From Raphanus sativus (taxonomy: Eukaryota > Streptophyta > Magnoliopsida > Brassicales > Brassicaceae): 64,000 nucleotides of DNA. Both the position numbers and the translations under genes were made by a program. The number at the start of each line of letters is the position of its first letter. Position 1 is the first letter of the stretch. Shown here piece by piece: positions 1-12,240 of this stretch. The notes beneath the pieces were generated by a model that had not been told where the DNA came from, did no database searches, and saw only the letters and a program-made list of their open reading frames with translations. The DNA lies in contig NC_079514.1 of assembly GCF_000801105.2 (NCBI RefSeq), forward strand, positions 51,257,372-51,321,371, read 5' to 3'.

Positions 1-290
1 AACATGATATGGAGGGAGAGGAACAGAAGAAGGCATGGAGAGAAGGCCTCGACAACGAGTTTGCTTATAAAGCTCATTGATAAAAATTTGCGGAACAAGC
101 TTACACTTGTGCAGAGGGAGGGTGATATGGATATTGGGAAGGGGATGGTCTATTGGTTTAGCACAAGATAGTTAAGAAGTTATTTTGTTAGGAGATTTAA
201 GCTTGTTTTAAAATTTGGATGAAGACACATGTTGTAAAAAGGTATTTTTCTTTTGAATTAAATTTAACATTCAATTCAAAAAAAAAAAAA
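1..290 (+). mobile_element. 3' end of a LINE (non-LTR retrotransposon)
   Basis: The first 171 bases are an open frame ending in YWFSTR and a TAG stop. It reads IWRERNRRRHGE, then a basic stretch. The same C-terminus (VWRERNERRHGE ... MEYWFSTR) occurs in the LINE at 24530-25587, so the two are one family. This is the end of the zinc-binding reverse-transcriptase region (zf-RVT). After the stop come about 105 bases of 3' untranslated sequence and an A-run at 278-290. The rest of the element lies to the left of the window. No target duplication can be checked because the other end is missing. Confidence 0.85.
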
Positions 291-453
291 TCATAAATGT
301 TTAGAAAAACTTATACATTTTGGTAATCAATCTGTTACAATATACTAAGACGAAGAGAAATAATTTTCATTTTTTTAACAGAACTCTAAAACCAATACCT
401 AAAGAATACAGTTAATCACAAAGGTAAGAGAAGTAAAAATAAAAAAAAATAAC

Positions 454-1687
454 GGGAAATCGGCCAAACAAACACTGAACTTTGCAGGAATTGCCAAAAC
501 AAACCTCGACATATTGGCTGGCCAAAAAAACACCGAACTTTCATTGACTTTTTAAGTTTGTTATAAAACTTACCATTGACTTACCAAATTAACACACCGT
601 TAACCGAGTTAACAGAAAATTTATACGACGTTAAATCTTGGTGTTAAACTATACGACGTCGTTTCATGTCTTTTGGTGATTAAAGAGAAATGAGCGAAAC
701 GACGTCGTTTTCTAATAGCTCTGTAATTAGAAAAAATGGGTTTTACATGGGCTCGAACTCGTGCACTCGAGTATAATGAGAAGGGTGTTTGCCACTGAGC
801 TAGTGGACTTTGCAATAGATTTACGAACATGGTTGTTTATATTCTCTTTGAATACGAGTTAAATGAAACAAAAAAAAATGACGCCGTCTCCACCCTTCTT
901 CGACGATCTCGTCAATCTCCCATCACCACCGTCTCCACCCTTCTTCGACAATCTCGTCGATCTCCCATCTCCACCATTCTTTGCCGAGCTCTTTGGTTGC
1001 GTCGATCTCCCATCACCACCATCTTCTCCCTTCTTCGTCGATCTCCCATCACCACCACTCTCGTAATCGAAATTCCTCATCCCTCCAAAAATCACAACCT
1101 CCTTTCCATTTCTTGTGAACATCGTCTTCACCATCTCCTGTCACCACTCTCCAACGGAATCTTTGAAAAATCCCCAATTTCGATTTGGGAAATTAGGGTT
1201 ACGATAGATTGATTTAGATCAAACATCCGGGTTGTATCAATAAAACCAAATAGTTATGGTACTCTTTCGAAAAGTCCACTAGCCTAGTGGCAAAAGCCCC
1301 CTATAATGACCCCGAGTGCACGAGTTCAAAACCACCTAACAACAATTTTAATTAAACTAAACTAAACCACATCGTTAGATCAATAAAAATAAATATGTAT
1401 GGTATTATATCGAAAAGTCCACTAGCCTAGTGGCAAAAGCCCCCTATAATGACCTCGAGTGCACGAGTTCGAAACCCACCTAACAACAATTTTGAAACGA
1501 TGTCGTTTCAATAAACGGTAGTAATTAACGGTGAGTTAACACTGGTGTATTAATATGGCAAGTCAATGGTATGTATTTTAATAAATGTAAAAAGTCAACA
1601 AAAGTTTGGTGTTTTTTTGGTCAGGCTCGAGTACAGGTTTGTTTTGGCAATTCCTGCAAAGTTCAGTGTTTTTTTGGCCGATTTCCC
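454..1687. mobile_element. MULE-like element with long terminal inverted repeats
   Basis: The ends are inverted copies: GGGAAATCGGCC at 454 and GGCCGATTTCCC at 1676-1687. Similarity runs inward for well over 150 bases, including shared ACTGAACTTTGCAGGAATTG and GTTTTGGCAATTCC blocks. Weaker inverted similarity reaches the tRNA-like boxes near 750-810 and 1268-1490. Flanks look like a target duplication with A-run slippage: TAAAAAAAAATAAC before and TAAAAAATAAC after, consistent with the 9-11 bp of Mutator-like elements. No transposase frame is present. The middle (880-1080) is an imperfect C/T-rich repeat whose translation repeats SPPFF..LV.LPSPPS. It may be captured or locally amplified sequence. 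The element ends about 90 bases beyond the DUF641 gene's stop codon. Confidence 0.75.
1268..1490 (+). repeat. Two tandem copies of a tRNA-like A-box/B-box segment
   Basis: The segment starting CGAAAAGTCCACTAGCCTAG occurs at 1268 and again at 1411, a period of 143 bases. Each copy has TAGCCTAGTGG, which resembles a pol III A box, and about 45 bases later GAGTTCGAAACCC (second copy), which resembles a B box. An inverted, diverged copy sits near 750-810 in the left arm of the same element. Together they look like tRNA-derived, SINE-like sequence inside a DNA transposon. No functional tRNA cloverleaf is claimed. Confidence 0.5.
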
Positions 1688-1777
1688 TAAAAAATAACCC
1701 TTGTATTCTTGAAGCTGCCAAAAGTCCCTTGAACCAGCTTTCATTGGATGAAATTTGAGCAATGGTTTTGGTCTCTT

Positions 1778-2990
1778 TCATTTACATTTGAAGCTGTTAA
1801 GATAAACTTGAGACCGGATCACCGTGCACCGGACTTTAAACCCAGGAACCACAGTGAATCCCACTTTGCCTCGAATAGGATTCACCAACAACTTCTTACC
1901 TTGCTTCCTTCTCAAGACATCCTCCATGAAAACAATCGAAAAATCAACCCCACTCTCAACTCGGAAAATCTCAACCGCAGGATCAAAACACAAGGCTAGC
2001 TTCCGAAGCGTCCATACCGAGCTAGCCATCGCGACAAAACACTCATAAAACGTGCTCAAAGACCTCCAAGAACTCACCACAGCTTCAGTCTCACTCTCAT
2101 CCATGTTTCTAAATATAGAAGTCTCCATATCCGGATGAACAAGCTCGCGGTACTTCTCATCGCAAAACCTAGAGAACGCACATCCCTTATCTCTTTCAAG
2201 AAGCTCCATGGGATCACTCGACACATGCTGCATCAACTCCCTCAACGAAGAAGAATCATCACTACTCTCGTCGAAACCACGAAACATCCCCAAACAAACA
2301 TAAGACAACAACGCATACCTGTTATGTCTCTCCTCGGGATGAACATAACTAGCAACCAAACCCAAATCCCACCCAGCTTTCTCCATCAACCCAATCAAAA
2401 CCCTAGTGAACTTCCTCACACCTTTCAACACATCATCCAACACAGACTCGTAAACCCTAACCGACAACACAACAACATCACTGTCGTCTCCAGACAATCT
2501 CTCCGACACCTTCGAGTTAGACTTTAAAAACCTCGCTTAGCTTCCTCCTCAGACACGAAACCAACGAATCCTTACCGTCCATCTCGCCTTGTAACCGGTT
2601 CGAAACCGTTCCCAAAGCTCTGAGCTTGCTCTGATTCTCCTGAACTCTAGACTCCAAGCAAGACCCAAGATCAAAACTTTGGCGATGGTTTCTTCTTCTC
2701 CAGAACCGCCGCTTGAGATCAGAGAGTTTCGCGAGGCTGGAGACGAGGGCTCTGTCGGCAGCCTCGACGGTTTCCTCGACGAAGGAGGATACAGTGGCGA
2801 ATAGGGACGAGATCAGAGTCGATCCCATCTGGGTATCCGTCGGTTTAACCAAAGTCTTGGTCTTGTTGATGGAGTCTTCGTCTTCTTCGGTGAAGAAGTC
2901 GAAAGTTTTGGTTTTTACGGCCATGGCTAGTTTTTGGAACATGGCGGAGAGTTGTGGAGGAGGAGCTGATGTTTCCACTTCTTCCCGCAT
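1778..2990 (-). CDS. DUF641 / GIL1-like protein, frameshifted by one base
   Basis: A single-exon plant gene read on the minus strand from ATG at 2990 (MREEVETSAPPPQLSAMFQK). The first 157 codons carry the family's N-terminal part, and an acidic, Ser-rich stretch leads into a coiled region (EAADRALVSSLAKLSDLKRR). The frame stops at 2517-2519. The rest continues in another frame to 1778 with the DUF641 C-terminal signatures FCDEKYRELVHPDMETS and VGFTVVPGFKVRCTVI. The two halves join if one T of a five-T run near 2525-2530 is extra. DUF641 includes GRAVITROPIC IN THE LIGHT 1, and the biochemical role is unknown. From memory At3g60680 is a DUF641 gene next to a PLATZ gene, as here. It could be a real pseudogene or an assembly indel. 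Confidence 0.85.
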
Positions 2991-3811
2991 TGCTGAAATG
3001 CAGAAGAAGACGAAAAAGACGAAAGCAAAAGTTTTATCCTTTACTTAAAGCGAAGAGATTTAAAGGTTTGTGCTTGAAGGGGTTCAATGGTGGTGCTTTG
3101 GATACATTGCAAGAAAGGAATGCACGAAAAGCCTTTCCTTTTCCTCTGTATTTTTTTCTCTTCGTTTTACTTTTTTAAATTAAAATTTTTATTTTATTTT
3201 CACGTTCATGTCTAACTCCACTGACTTTTTCATTTTCATGGTTAGGTTTAACGGTAACAAGTTGAAAACTTGCTAATTATTTTTAAAAAGTGTATTACTG
3301 AATTATATTTTAAAATTACTTTATTTAATTATATAAAAAAAAAAGAAAAACTATGTTATATAAAAAAACTCAATTAGTAACTACACAATTTTTAGTAAAG
3401 TAAAAATTACTTAAATCTGTGTGAAAGATCATGTAATATTATGAAACAACAAACCCTTTTTTAAACATCAAGTATATTGAAATAGAGGAAGTACCAATTG
3501 CATAATACACAACATCAATGATAAGTTAAATCAGTTTAGTAAATTTATAGAGATTGTTTTTTTTAACATTAAAATAGTATGTATCATAATGATGAGAATG
3601 TTTGTAGTGTTAGTTTTACAACCAATGATATATTTATCTTTTAGAAGTTTATAATTATTGTTTTATTTTCATCTTTTCGCGCACTTGAAAAGTGTTAATA
3701 AAATTTGAAATCACTGAATTAAGTAGACTTCTACAAATGTATTTTCATTCAATTTAATTTGTTACTGGCTTTTAGGCGTTTGAATGATATTCAGTTCGAG
3801 TGGCTTGTTTA
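2991..3811. other. Upstream region of the DUF641 gene, AT-rich
   Basis: The first part (2991-3170) is the likely 5' leader and core promoter of the minus-strand DUF641 gene. The remainder is AT-rich with short A and T runs. No coding region or recognisable repeat was found up to the MITE at 3812. Confidence 0.4.
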
Positions 3812-4076
3812 GAGCATCTCCAACCCATTGCTATTTTCACCTCTATAATAGCATTTAGAGGTGAAATTGCTCCAACCCACCTCTATTTCTTCCTTTATAA
3901 TAGAGATCTCTATTTTTTCCTCTATTTATAGAGGAAGAAATAGCATTCCTCTATTTTTTACTCTATATTTTAGAGATTGCTATTTTAGAGGAATACATTG
4001 GAGCATATCTCACCTCTATTATAGAGTTCCTCCCTTATTTTAGAGGTGAAAATAGCAAAATACATTGGAGATGGTC
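3812..4076. mobile_element. Tourist/Harbinger-type MITE, 265 bp
   Basis: The termini are GAGCATCTCCAA at 3812 and TTGGAGATGGTC ending at 4076. They are flanked by TTA on both sides (3809-3811 and 4077-4079), the 3-bp duplication of PIF/Harbinger elements. The interior is built of repeated, mutually inverted CCTCTATAATAGAG-like words and could fold into one long hairpin. There is no coding capacity. Confidence 0.8.
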
Positions 4077-4079
4077 TTA

Positions 4080-4809
4080 CTTTCTAGGATAACTGTCAAC
4101 ACTTGGATCTATGAACGTGAACATCAGGAAAATTAAGTGTGGTATCCACATTCTTTTATCTCATATGTATTTAATACTCCCATAACCAAACTATTAAGCT
4201 CCTAAACTCCCGGTAAGTATCATTATCGACAGTTTTGCTAAAAAGAAAATGGTGTAAAAGGTATATTGATCGACCCCTTTATACAAATTATTAAGACGAA
4301 GCCGAGACTAATCATAGCTTCGAAGTCACCTTTACAAAGAGACATGTCTATTATAAAAAAAAGGGACATGTCTTCCTAAAAATTATCTCCAGGATTCTTG
4401 CTTTGTTTGTTTCCTTTTCTTCGCGTCTTTGTGATGCTTTTCGCAAACATTTGTTAGTGCTGTTTTTCATATAATTATGTTAGCAATATTCACGGTTTTA
4501 TCTATGAATATCTATCTTGGTCATAACCGACACACAAGCTTTATATGCCGCTAGAAAGAACCAAGCAAATATTTTTGTGTATTTAATATTTCAACATTTC
4601 TCAAACTTATCTGCCACAAGACTATTTATTACTCGAACTCGAATGGTGAGATCTAGATGTGTGTTGATATAAAGAATATCCGTAAAACATTGGAAATGAC
4701 AACCTTGAGCTTAAACAGTGCTCAATATAGCAAATTCTAATTTATAACCTTTTCATACATGTGGAACTAACTACTAGGATACGTAGCATAATGATTTGCA
4801 TGAGTATTA
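4080..4809. other. Intergenic, no gene seen
   Basis: AT-rich spacer between two MITEs. No open frame of protein-like composition and no repeat termini were recognised. Confidence 0.4.
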
Positions 4810-4812
4810 TTA

Positions 4813-5550
4813 GAGCATCTCCAATGTATTACTTCAAATTTTACTCCAAAATAGTGCAATTCTAAAATGGAGTAAGATTTTACTCCAATGTATTACTCCA
4901 TTTTTTACTCCAAAATAATTAATAATTGTTAAAATATTTTATATTTATAAAAATTTACCAATTAACCCCAACTATTTTATGTTTGCAAAAATGCCTTAAA
5001 ATATCATTTATTTAAATTAAAAATTTATTATTAAAAAGTACAAAAATCATAAAAATAGAATAAAACATAATATATAAGTTGGTTCAATAATAAGCATTAG
5101 AATATGTTTCTCAAATGACCAATTAATGCATTTCGTAATGAAAAAATGAGTTTCTTTATCTTTGATATTCCTAAATCGAGTAAGAAAATTTTGAAATCAA
5201 ACATTTAAATCACTTATTTTATGTAATTTTTATTTTATATTATTTATGTTGTTTAATTATGTTAAGCATTTTATGTCAAATTATTAAATAATGAAATATC
5301 TTGTTTTTCATGTTATTTTATCATTTTAAAATATTATTTAAGTAAGAAATAAGAACATTAGAGATTTAAAGGATCATTTCATAAATAAAAAAAGTTCAAC
5401 TCCAAAATAGAGTAATGTGTAAGATTACTCCATAAATGGAGTAATCTTAGTCATTACTCCATTTTGGACTTGAAAATGAAGTGGAGTTGGAGAAGATTTT
5501 CCTCCCAAATGATGTTTGGAGTAGAAAATGGAGTAGGGTTGGAGATGCCC
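4813..5550. mobile_element. Harbinger-type non-autonomous element, 738 bp
   Basis: The left end is GAGCATCTCCAATG and the right end GGTTGGAGATGCCC, each flanked by TTA (4810-4812 and 5551-5553). The inner 100 bases at each side repeat TTACTCCATTTT/AAAATGGAGTAA words in inverted orientation. The core is AT-rich and non-coding. It shares its outer 12-base terminus with the smaller MITE at 3812-4076, so the two are related by the same type of transposase. Confidence 0.75.
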
Positions 5551-5553
5551 TTA

Positions 5554-7462
5554 GTATGTTAACTACCACGTGTATTTAAGTCCTTGTAATGTATATTAGT
5601 GAAAAAATGTATGATTAAGCCCTTTTTTCAAAAAATAAATTTGTATGTCGGTTTGAATCTGATATAATAAACTACCAGAAAATTTTGGGTATAGGAGTTT
5701 CTAATCTGATTTTTAAACCACTTTTTCTGAACGAAAAAAATGAACATTCGATTATTTGAGCTCCATATCTATCAGCTAAGTTTTTAAGCTATTGTGTGTT
5801 TGTTTGCTGTAGTAAAAATTTAAGCCAATAGCTACTTTATATGGTTTTGTTACCGGTCCGCATTTATCACAACATTATGCATAAATTCCACAATGGCATG
5901 AACATTTATAGACATACATTTATGACTAGTGGGACATCAAAATCATAAAATGAAGACAAATCGTGGGTCGTGTGTCACTGTCCCTTGTTCTCATTTGACC
6001 AATTGGTTACCAACGATTTCGGTTGCTAGATTTTTTTTTTCATCGGCTGTTAGATAAAAGTTCGTTCTGCAACGACTCCATTTGACTAAGCTAATAACAT
6101 TTGATTATGGATGTAATCAAATGCCATCAAGTATGAAGAAGAAGAATTCCAAATGTGTAATCAACAGTACTGAGCCGAGAGAGTAGCCCAATAAAGTGTA
6201 AAACGCCCAAGCCCATTGTAGATGACAAAAAGACGAAACAACCCCTCAGTAACTAGAAAAAAAAAGCTTTCAACGAGAAAGGGGACAGCTGGGTGGATCG
6301 AATCGGATCAGATCAAAAGCAGTGTGCGTCGTCTTCTGCCTGAGGCTGCTGCTCGTCCTCCGTACCAACCACTCTGTCCCATCTCCTCTCTCTCTCTTTT
6401 TAAAATAAAATTCCTTTTTAGTTTAAAACTTATTGTTATAAAAAAATCGTATTATACAAATTGATACTTGATATTTTTCAAAATTATGTAAACAAAAACA
6501 ATATAGGAAGGTCTAATGTGAATAGGTATTTTTAGTATAAGCAGCAAAGAACTAATTTGCACTGGTTTTCGAGAAGCGTACAGCTGTGTGACATGAGGTC
6601 TAGGCGGCCCTCTTGCTTCTTGGAATTTGCTCTCTCTATTTTTCAAATTCAATACTCCATTTGTGTTTTTTAGTTATAAATGGTGCTTAGTTTAATTTTT
6701 GTTTGGATGCTAATGGTTACTTTCTTAGCTTTTGGAAAGGACTAATACTAAACTGAGTTTGTTATTCACATTTACAATTTCTGTTAGTGTTTTTAAGCAA
6801 TTAGTAGAAAGATAATTTGTTTTTTAGTAGCTATGTCTGGTTTTACGAAAGTGCCATTGGAGAAAATGAAAAGTAGACTGTTGGGGAGAGAGTCTTGTCA
6901 TGTAGCACTTTTGCACAGTTAACTATATACAGACCAACAAATAAAATAAATAACGCTAAGAAAACTTATATCAATAAGGTCTGATATAATTAGGGTATAT
7001 AACCAAACAGTTTTTCTAATCGTAAAATTATTTTTATGCAGAGACTACAAAGTAACAGACTGTAAATCTTATATTTAATCTTTTACTTGTAACTTAGTTA
7101 ACACGGAACCTTTTTCTTAATTTCCAATATTATAAACTCTGCCAACGTAGGTTAAAGGTCTTTTCATCTTACAACTATTTTGAGGTAATGATAATTACCC
7201 CAATTATCATTTTTGATCATTGAGTGTTCTCATCTACACACGTAACCTCAGATAGACCTGATCCTAATCATACTAATTAAAAATTTAGGAATCACCAAAT
7301 CATGGTTAACTCTAACAAAACCTCATTAATTAACGAAAAGATCGCACGTCCTAGGCAAGGCTCGAAAGAAAGGACGAGATGACTCATTTAAATTAAGCCA
7401 GTAGTCACTCTCTCCAGGCGCCGTTCTCTCTCTCTTTTCCTCTCTTCTCTCTCTTGCTGGGA
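5554..7462. other. Intergenic; promoter-like patch near 6180-6400 and PLATZ leader
   Basis: No gene is recognised. Around 6185-6220 there are clustered AGCCCA/GCCCAAGCCCAT words (site II-like), followed by a CT-rich tract at 6380-6400. That resembles a plant promoter and leader without a surviving gene behind it. The last 120 bases (7390-7460) are CT-rich and are the likely 5' leader of the PLATZ gene. The rest is AT-rich with no repeats recognised. Confidence 0.35.
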
Positions 7463-8743
7463 ATGGTGAGTCAATTTCACCACTGAGAGAGCTCAAAATT
7501 CGCCTGACCTTGAGCTGACTTTATCCTCTTTTCGTGAAAGTTTTTATTTTTTTGGACAAAAGATCCGAAATTGAGAAACATGGGTCTGTCTTGGTTCAAT
7601 TTTGCAGATGGAAACGAAAGAGTTCCCTGCATGGCTTAAGGTTCTGCTAAAAGAGAAGTTTTTCAACGCTTGCTTGGAACACGAAGATGCTAAGAAGAAC
7701 GAGAAGAACATCTTGTGTATCGACTGCTGTCTTAGCATCTGCCCTCACTGTCTCCCTTCGCACAACTCTCATCGTCTTCTTCAGGTCTCCTTTAATAAAA
7801 AGAAAAACAAAATTTTCACTTTTTTTCTTTTTGTTAATTATCGTCAAAGTTTTAAACTTTCTGTTATTGGAATCTTTTGCAGATAAGAAGGTACGTGTAC
7901 AACGACGTTTTGAAGGTAGAGGATGGTTCGAAGCTAATGGACTGCTCTTTAATTCAGGTTTATTAATTAATTAGTACCCTTAACACTCTCTTAATCCACT
8001 AATTTACATGGGTTATTGTGCCCTAATTTTATTTTTGTTTGATGGTGATTAAAGCCATACATAACGAACAGTTCAAAAGTTGTTTTCATCAACGAACGTC
8101 CACACTCACGACATTTTCGTGGCTCCGGCAACTTCTGTTACACCTGTGACCGGTCTCTCCAGTCTCCTTACGTCTTCTGCTCTCTCTCCTGCAAGGTGAT
8201 CTGATTAAAAAAAAAAAGAAACATCCTTTCTCGTTAATTACGTTTTCATTTCAAATTTTATCAATTACCCAATTCGATTCATCACTTTTCTTCATCTGGG
8301 TCGGTTTTAATTTTTTTGTTTTATTACTTTTCGGATGCACCATTAAAATCACACGCGTGTACGAATCATAATTAAAAGAATTTTTATTTATTTTTTATTA
8401 AATTGTAGATTAGTGACGTCATAATGAGACAAAGAGGACTCTCGGGTTTCTCCACGTCTGCAACGTTCTTCAATTAACGGACGAAGGAGGAACAACATCC
8501 ACCACGCCTAGCTCCACGCTCCAGCCTACGGAGTCAGACGGTGACGACGGAGGTGTAGACATGTTCTGGTGTCAGGCGCTAGCTTGCACCGCGACAAGTG
8601 AAGTCGTACGGAAGAAAAGAAGCAGTTTGACGACGACTTGCCGGAGAGTCACGACGGTGGTTGCAACGACTAACACGGAAGCTCCGGTGAACTTTTTCAA
8701 CCGGAGGAAGAACACTCCGCCGCAACGAGCACCGCTCTATTAG
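7463..8743 (+). CDS. PLATZ-family zinc-dependent DNA-binding protein, frameshift in last exon
   Basis: PLATZ proteins are plant-specific zinc-dependent, AT-rich DNA-binding repressors. Exons are 7463-7465 (ATG directly before GTGAGT), 7608-7784, 7883-7957, 8055-8195 and 8409-8743. Splice sites are GT-AG and the first four exons are in phase; translation could also begin at ATG 7608. Family motifs appear in order: FPAWLKVLLKEKFFNACLEH, CIDCCLSICPHC, SHRLLQIRRYVYNDVL, YITNSSKVVFINERP and FCYTCDRSLQ..YVFCSLSCK, giving the Cys/His zinc ligands. In the last exon the frame reaches TAA at 8475. One base (a C near 8449) appears to be missing, and the frame after it runs on through CRRVTTVVATTN to the family's RRK.TPPQRAPLY ending. 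It may be a decayed copy or an assembly error. By gene order it matches At3g60670. Confidence 0.88.
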
Positions 8744-11029
8744 GTCCGTATGGAGTTTGGTTATAAAAAGTGGTAAGTAGAATGAATACACGTAACGTAA
8801 CAAAATAGTTTGATTTTTAGTAATGTTTTTAAATTAAGAAAAAAAAAATCAATATCTAAATAACGAATCAAATTTTAAGAAAGAAAGCAGGTCTTCTGAT
8901 TTTGTCTGGTCTGTGTACTGTGTCTAAAGTTAGAATTCTATGTTCATCTTTTTTTAAATACTACTGTATGAAAATAATGAATAATGTCTTCGTGAGGTAA
9001 ATAATCTTACTTCCATGATTGCAATTTTCAGTTCACTAGTGTATTCATTTTCAGTTCACTAGTGTATTATTTACAGCGGTGTAGTAAATTATCAACTTTC
9101 GAGGATTATGAATCTGAATCAATAAATGCATTGGGCCGACCATATCTTTTCTTTAGCTGAGTTAAATGATACGTTTGAAAAGAGACCAAGTAAAACAGTG
9201 ATGGAGAGAACTATACTATATAGTCTAAAAACGTGGCTGCAAAAGAATTTATGATCGTCTCTTCTTATAAATACTAGAAAAATTTAGGTTACACTACTTA
9301 TAAATGAATCATTTGATATTAGTTGGTTGGTAATAAATGTGACAACAAGATTTTTCAGAAAAAAATTCCACGATAAGAGTGTTTTTGTGGTATGTGAATA
9401 TGAGATTTGTCTGTATGTATAATGTTTTTTGTGTTTATGCACGAATGAAAATTGAAGAAATGGTTTTATATGGAAAAAGAAGACAAGAAGATTGGGACAG
9501 ACATTATGGATAAACGTGAAATTGTGAATGTTTTCTGAGGCAAATGGTCTTTGCTCTCCTGTTTCCCTGGACCACCTTCTCCTTTCCACTTCTTACTTGC
9601 TCTTTTTATTTTCTTGTTCTTAGACCATATGAATAGTAATCAGGAGTAATAATACTAATGCTCTGCTCAATGCTATGCTCTGTTTATGTATATTAAACAA
9701 GTAAGCTATGTAAAGCTAATTAAAAGTTACTAAAATAAAAACGGAAACCGAGTTTTGCTGCTTTGTAGATTTGAATGCGACAGGCCATTTGTGTGCACTG
9801 GAACTTGAACCATATATAATAATAAAAATACTAATTTCCACAAATGCTTGGAGTTTGAAAACTATAAGGTAGTAACGGTTATCGAGTTTTGCTACTTTAG
9901 TGCAAATGTAAGATATTAAAAAGAGCAACGAGGGTCGTACCGGGCCTAGCGGGGCTTGTTGGGCAGACAAGTCTAAAACTCTAAAGAGTAGCTTCAATAT
10001 GGTCAAAGAACAAGTAGACCTTCTGATGTACAAGGAGGCTTCCAAGATGATGAAGAAACGTGAGAAAGTTGATTTTTTTTTTTTTTTTTCTAAAGTAGGC
10101 TTCATAAAGATGATGACACTGTTTTGACCAATGCGAGTCTCACTAACATAACCAAGTTGTCTTAAGAACCTATAGATACATCAAAAGATAAGAGTTGATA
10201 AATCATAATCTTGGAGCAAACTGGTAGCAAAACCCCTACTAATCTTAGTATGAAAAATCATAGGATTATACAAAGATATTGAAGTAAAAGGTGACTCAAT
10301 GTACAAAACATACAATCTATTTAAATCTGAGTTTAACATTGTGGCCTTGTCAGGGAAGTGTGAAGGTGCATATAAACACGCATCTTCTGCAACTTTCCGT
10401 GTTGTTTCATTGATGCTTCAAACAAGTTTCGAATTTTTTTTTTGAAGTAATAAACGAAACCTAGGTCCAGATTTTACACTAACCTAATCAATTTGTTTTT
10501 TGAATTATACAGAAGTATCCTGACTCCACATAGTGGTCCAAACTAGTTACGTATTGCCATGTGTCGGTCATCATCTGTCCCTGGCGATGCCGAAATGTTA
10601 ATTCCCAGTGGCTGGGATAATCAATTACACAAAAAAATCACTGTTTCTAGAACCTAATTTCGAAATCAGTGGAAGTGACCAAGCCATTCGTATCTTGGCT
10701 TTTGGGATAGCTTCGTTCTCTTCACGCAACCGATTCTTGATCGACTGTACTTGAAGCTCCATCGAGCTCAACGTTGTGTAACAATCAAATGTATTGTGTT
10801 CAAGTGATTAAAAAGACTCGACTCACTGTTCCGTGCGATGACGAGTTCCTGCAACTCGCTGACTCGTTTGTTGAATGAAGGAAGATATCGAGAGATCTAG
10901 ATCCAGCTTGCTTACAGAACTCTTTTTTGGGGGGGGGCTTACATGCCATTATGACTAAATGGGCTTTGTATCTCAAAAGTCGATAAAGCAATCATTACCG
11001 AAGGTTTTTAAACTATTTTAAAGAATACA
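8744..11029. other. Intergenic, no gene recognised
   Basis: AT-rich sequence 3' of the PLATZ gene. A 22-23 base tandem duplication (TTCAGTTCACTAGTGTATT core) sits at about 9024-9068 and a G9 run at about 10929-10937. A short open stretch at 9985-10070 translates as KSSFNMVKEQVDLLMYKEAS, but it has no clear gene context. Otherwise nothing is recognised. Confidence 0.35.
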
Positions 11030-11040
11030 CTAGATTATGG

Positions 11041-11060
11041 ACCCGCGCGCCCGCGCGGGT
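11041..11060. other. Helitron 3' subterminal hairpin
   Basis: A perfect inverted repeat, ACCCGCGCG then CC then CGCGCGGGT, a few bases inside the CTAG terminus at 11030-11033. Helitrons carry such a GC-rich palindrome as a transposition termination signal. Confidence 0.85.
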
Positions 11061-12050
11061 GTAAGTTAGCAGAAAATATATGTTAACATTTTTTTTTTAA
11101 TATATGGACTACTGTTTTGGTTTTTGGGATGATGTATTTTGTTAACTTTGTTTAGTGCCGAATTAAAAAATATGATGTTTTAGAGGTATTAATTTTATTT
11201 TGTAATGTATACATTAATTTGTTATTAATATCTGAGTATTATGAAAATAGAGTGGTTGTATATTTATGTATTGTAAGCATTTTATTGTTTTAATAGATTT
11301 TAAAATCACTTGAATTATATAGTTTTTAAACATTAATAATAAAAAGTATTTGAAAGTGAGAATAAATATATTTGTGCACAAAAAAATAGATTTCTAAATG
11401 GGCCAGATTGTGATAATAATATGAATGATTTATCAAATTTGAAATAGAGAAACATGGCCCATCTTAATTCTGCAGGAAGCCCAAATTTTTTTTTCCGGGA
11501 AAAAAAAACAGAAAACATTGAAGATATCGACGATTTTTCAGTTTCCAACTGAAACAACTCTTCGTCTCTCATCTTTGTTTCTGGAAGTGTCGTATCTTCG
11601 TGTTGCTGTCCTCATCAATCGCTTTGTCGAAAAAAGTCGATTTACTGAAGCATGATTGAAGATAGATCGATTAATAACTCCATCCGAATTTGGCTTCCAG
11701 GTTAGAGATTTTTTAATAGTTTTTTTTTCTTTTTCAATATCAGTCGCAAGGTCATCGAGTTGTTTTTCTGAGTTATAACGCGGGTTTAATCAATCTCAGG
11801 TTTGGATAAGCAAGACCATAAACCGGATAGATAGATCCTGTCTCTTGTTTACTCATGAAATAGAAACATCGTAGAAGCTCTGTTTTGAATCCAGCTTGGG
11901 ATTGTTATTGTTCAGGAGTCGCTGGATCTGAGAAATTTATTCAGGTCAAGGTAATTTCTGTTTCAATCAAACCGTCTTTCATTATCTCTGCACGTCTGAT
12001 GAAAATTCATTATCTTAGACCAATTTCTCAACCCAATCTCTTGTCTTCAG

Positions 12051-12175
12051 TAGACAGTGATGGGTTTCTTCCCGACAAAGCTTTGGAGTTGAATGATGAA
12101 GCTGGATATCGGGTTATGGTACGTCATGCGGTGGTTTGTGTTGTGAATGTTTCTTGCATTATCAGAGAACTGTCA

Positions 12176-12240
<65 letters not shown>

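Noticed and set aside
1268..1490. A tRNA gene
   Set aside because: A- and B-box-like words are present, but the sequence does not give acceptor and anticodon stems; called tRNA-like only.
7602..7886. 94-codon frame at the PLATZ gene read without splicing
   Set aside because: It is exon 2 running into intron 2; splice sites and downstream PLATZ motifs show the frame ends at 7784.
9284..9589. 101-codon open frame on the minus strand starting MERRRWSRETGEQ
   Set aside because: Low-complexity AT-rich translation with no family signature, no splice context and no neighbours supporting it.
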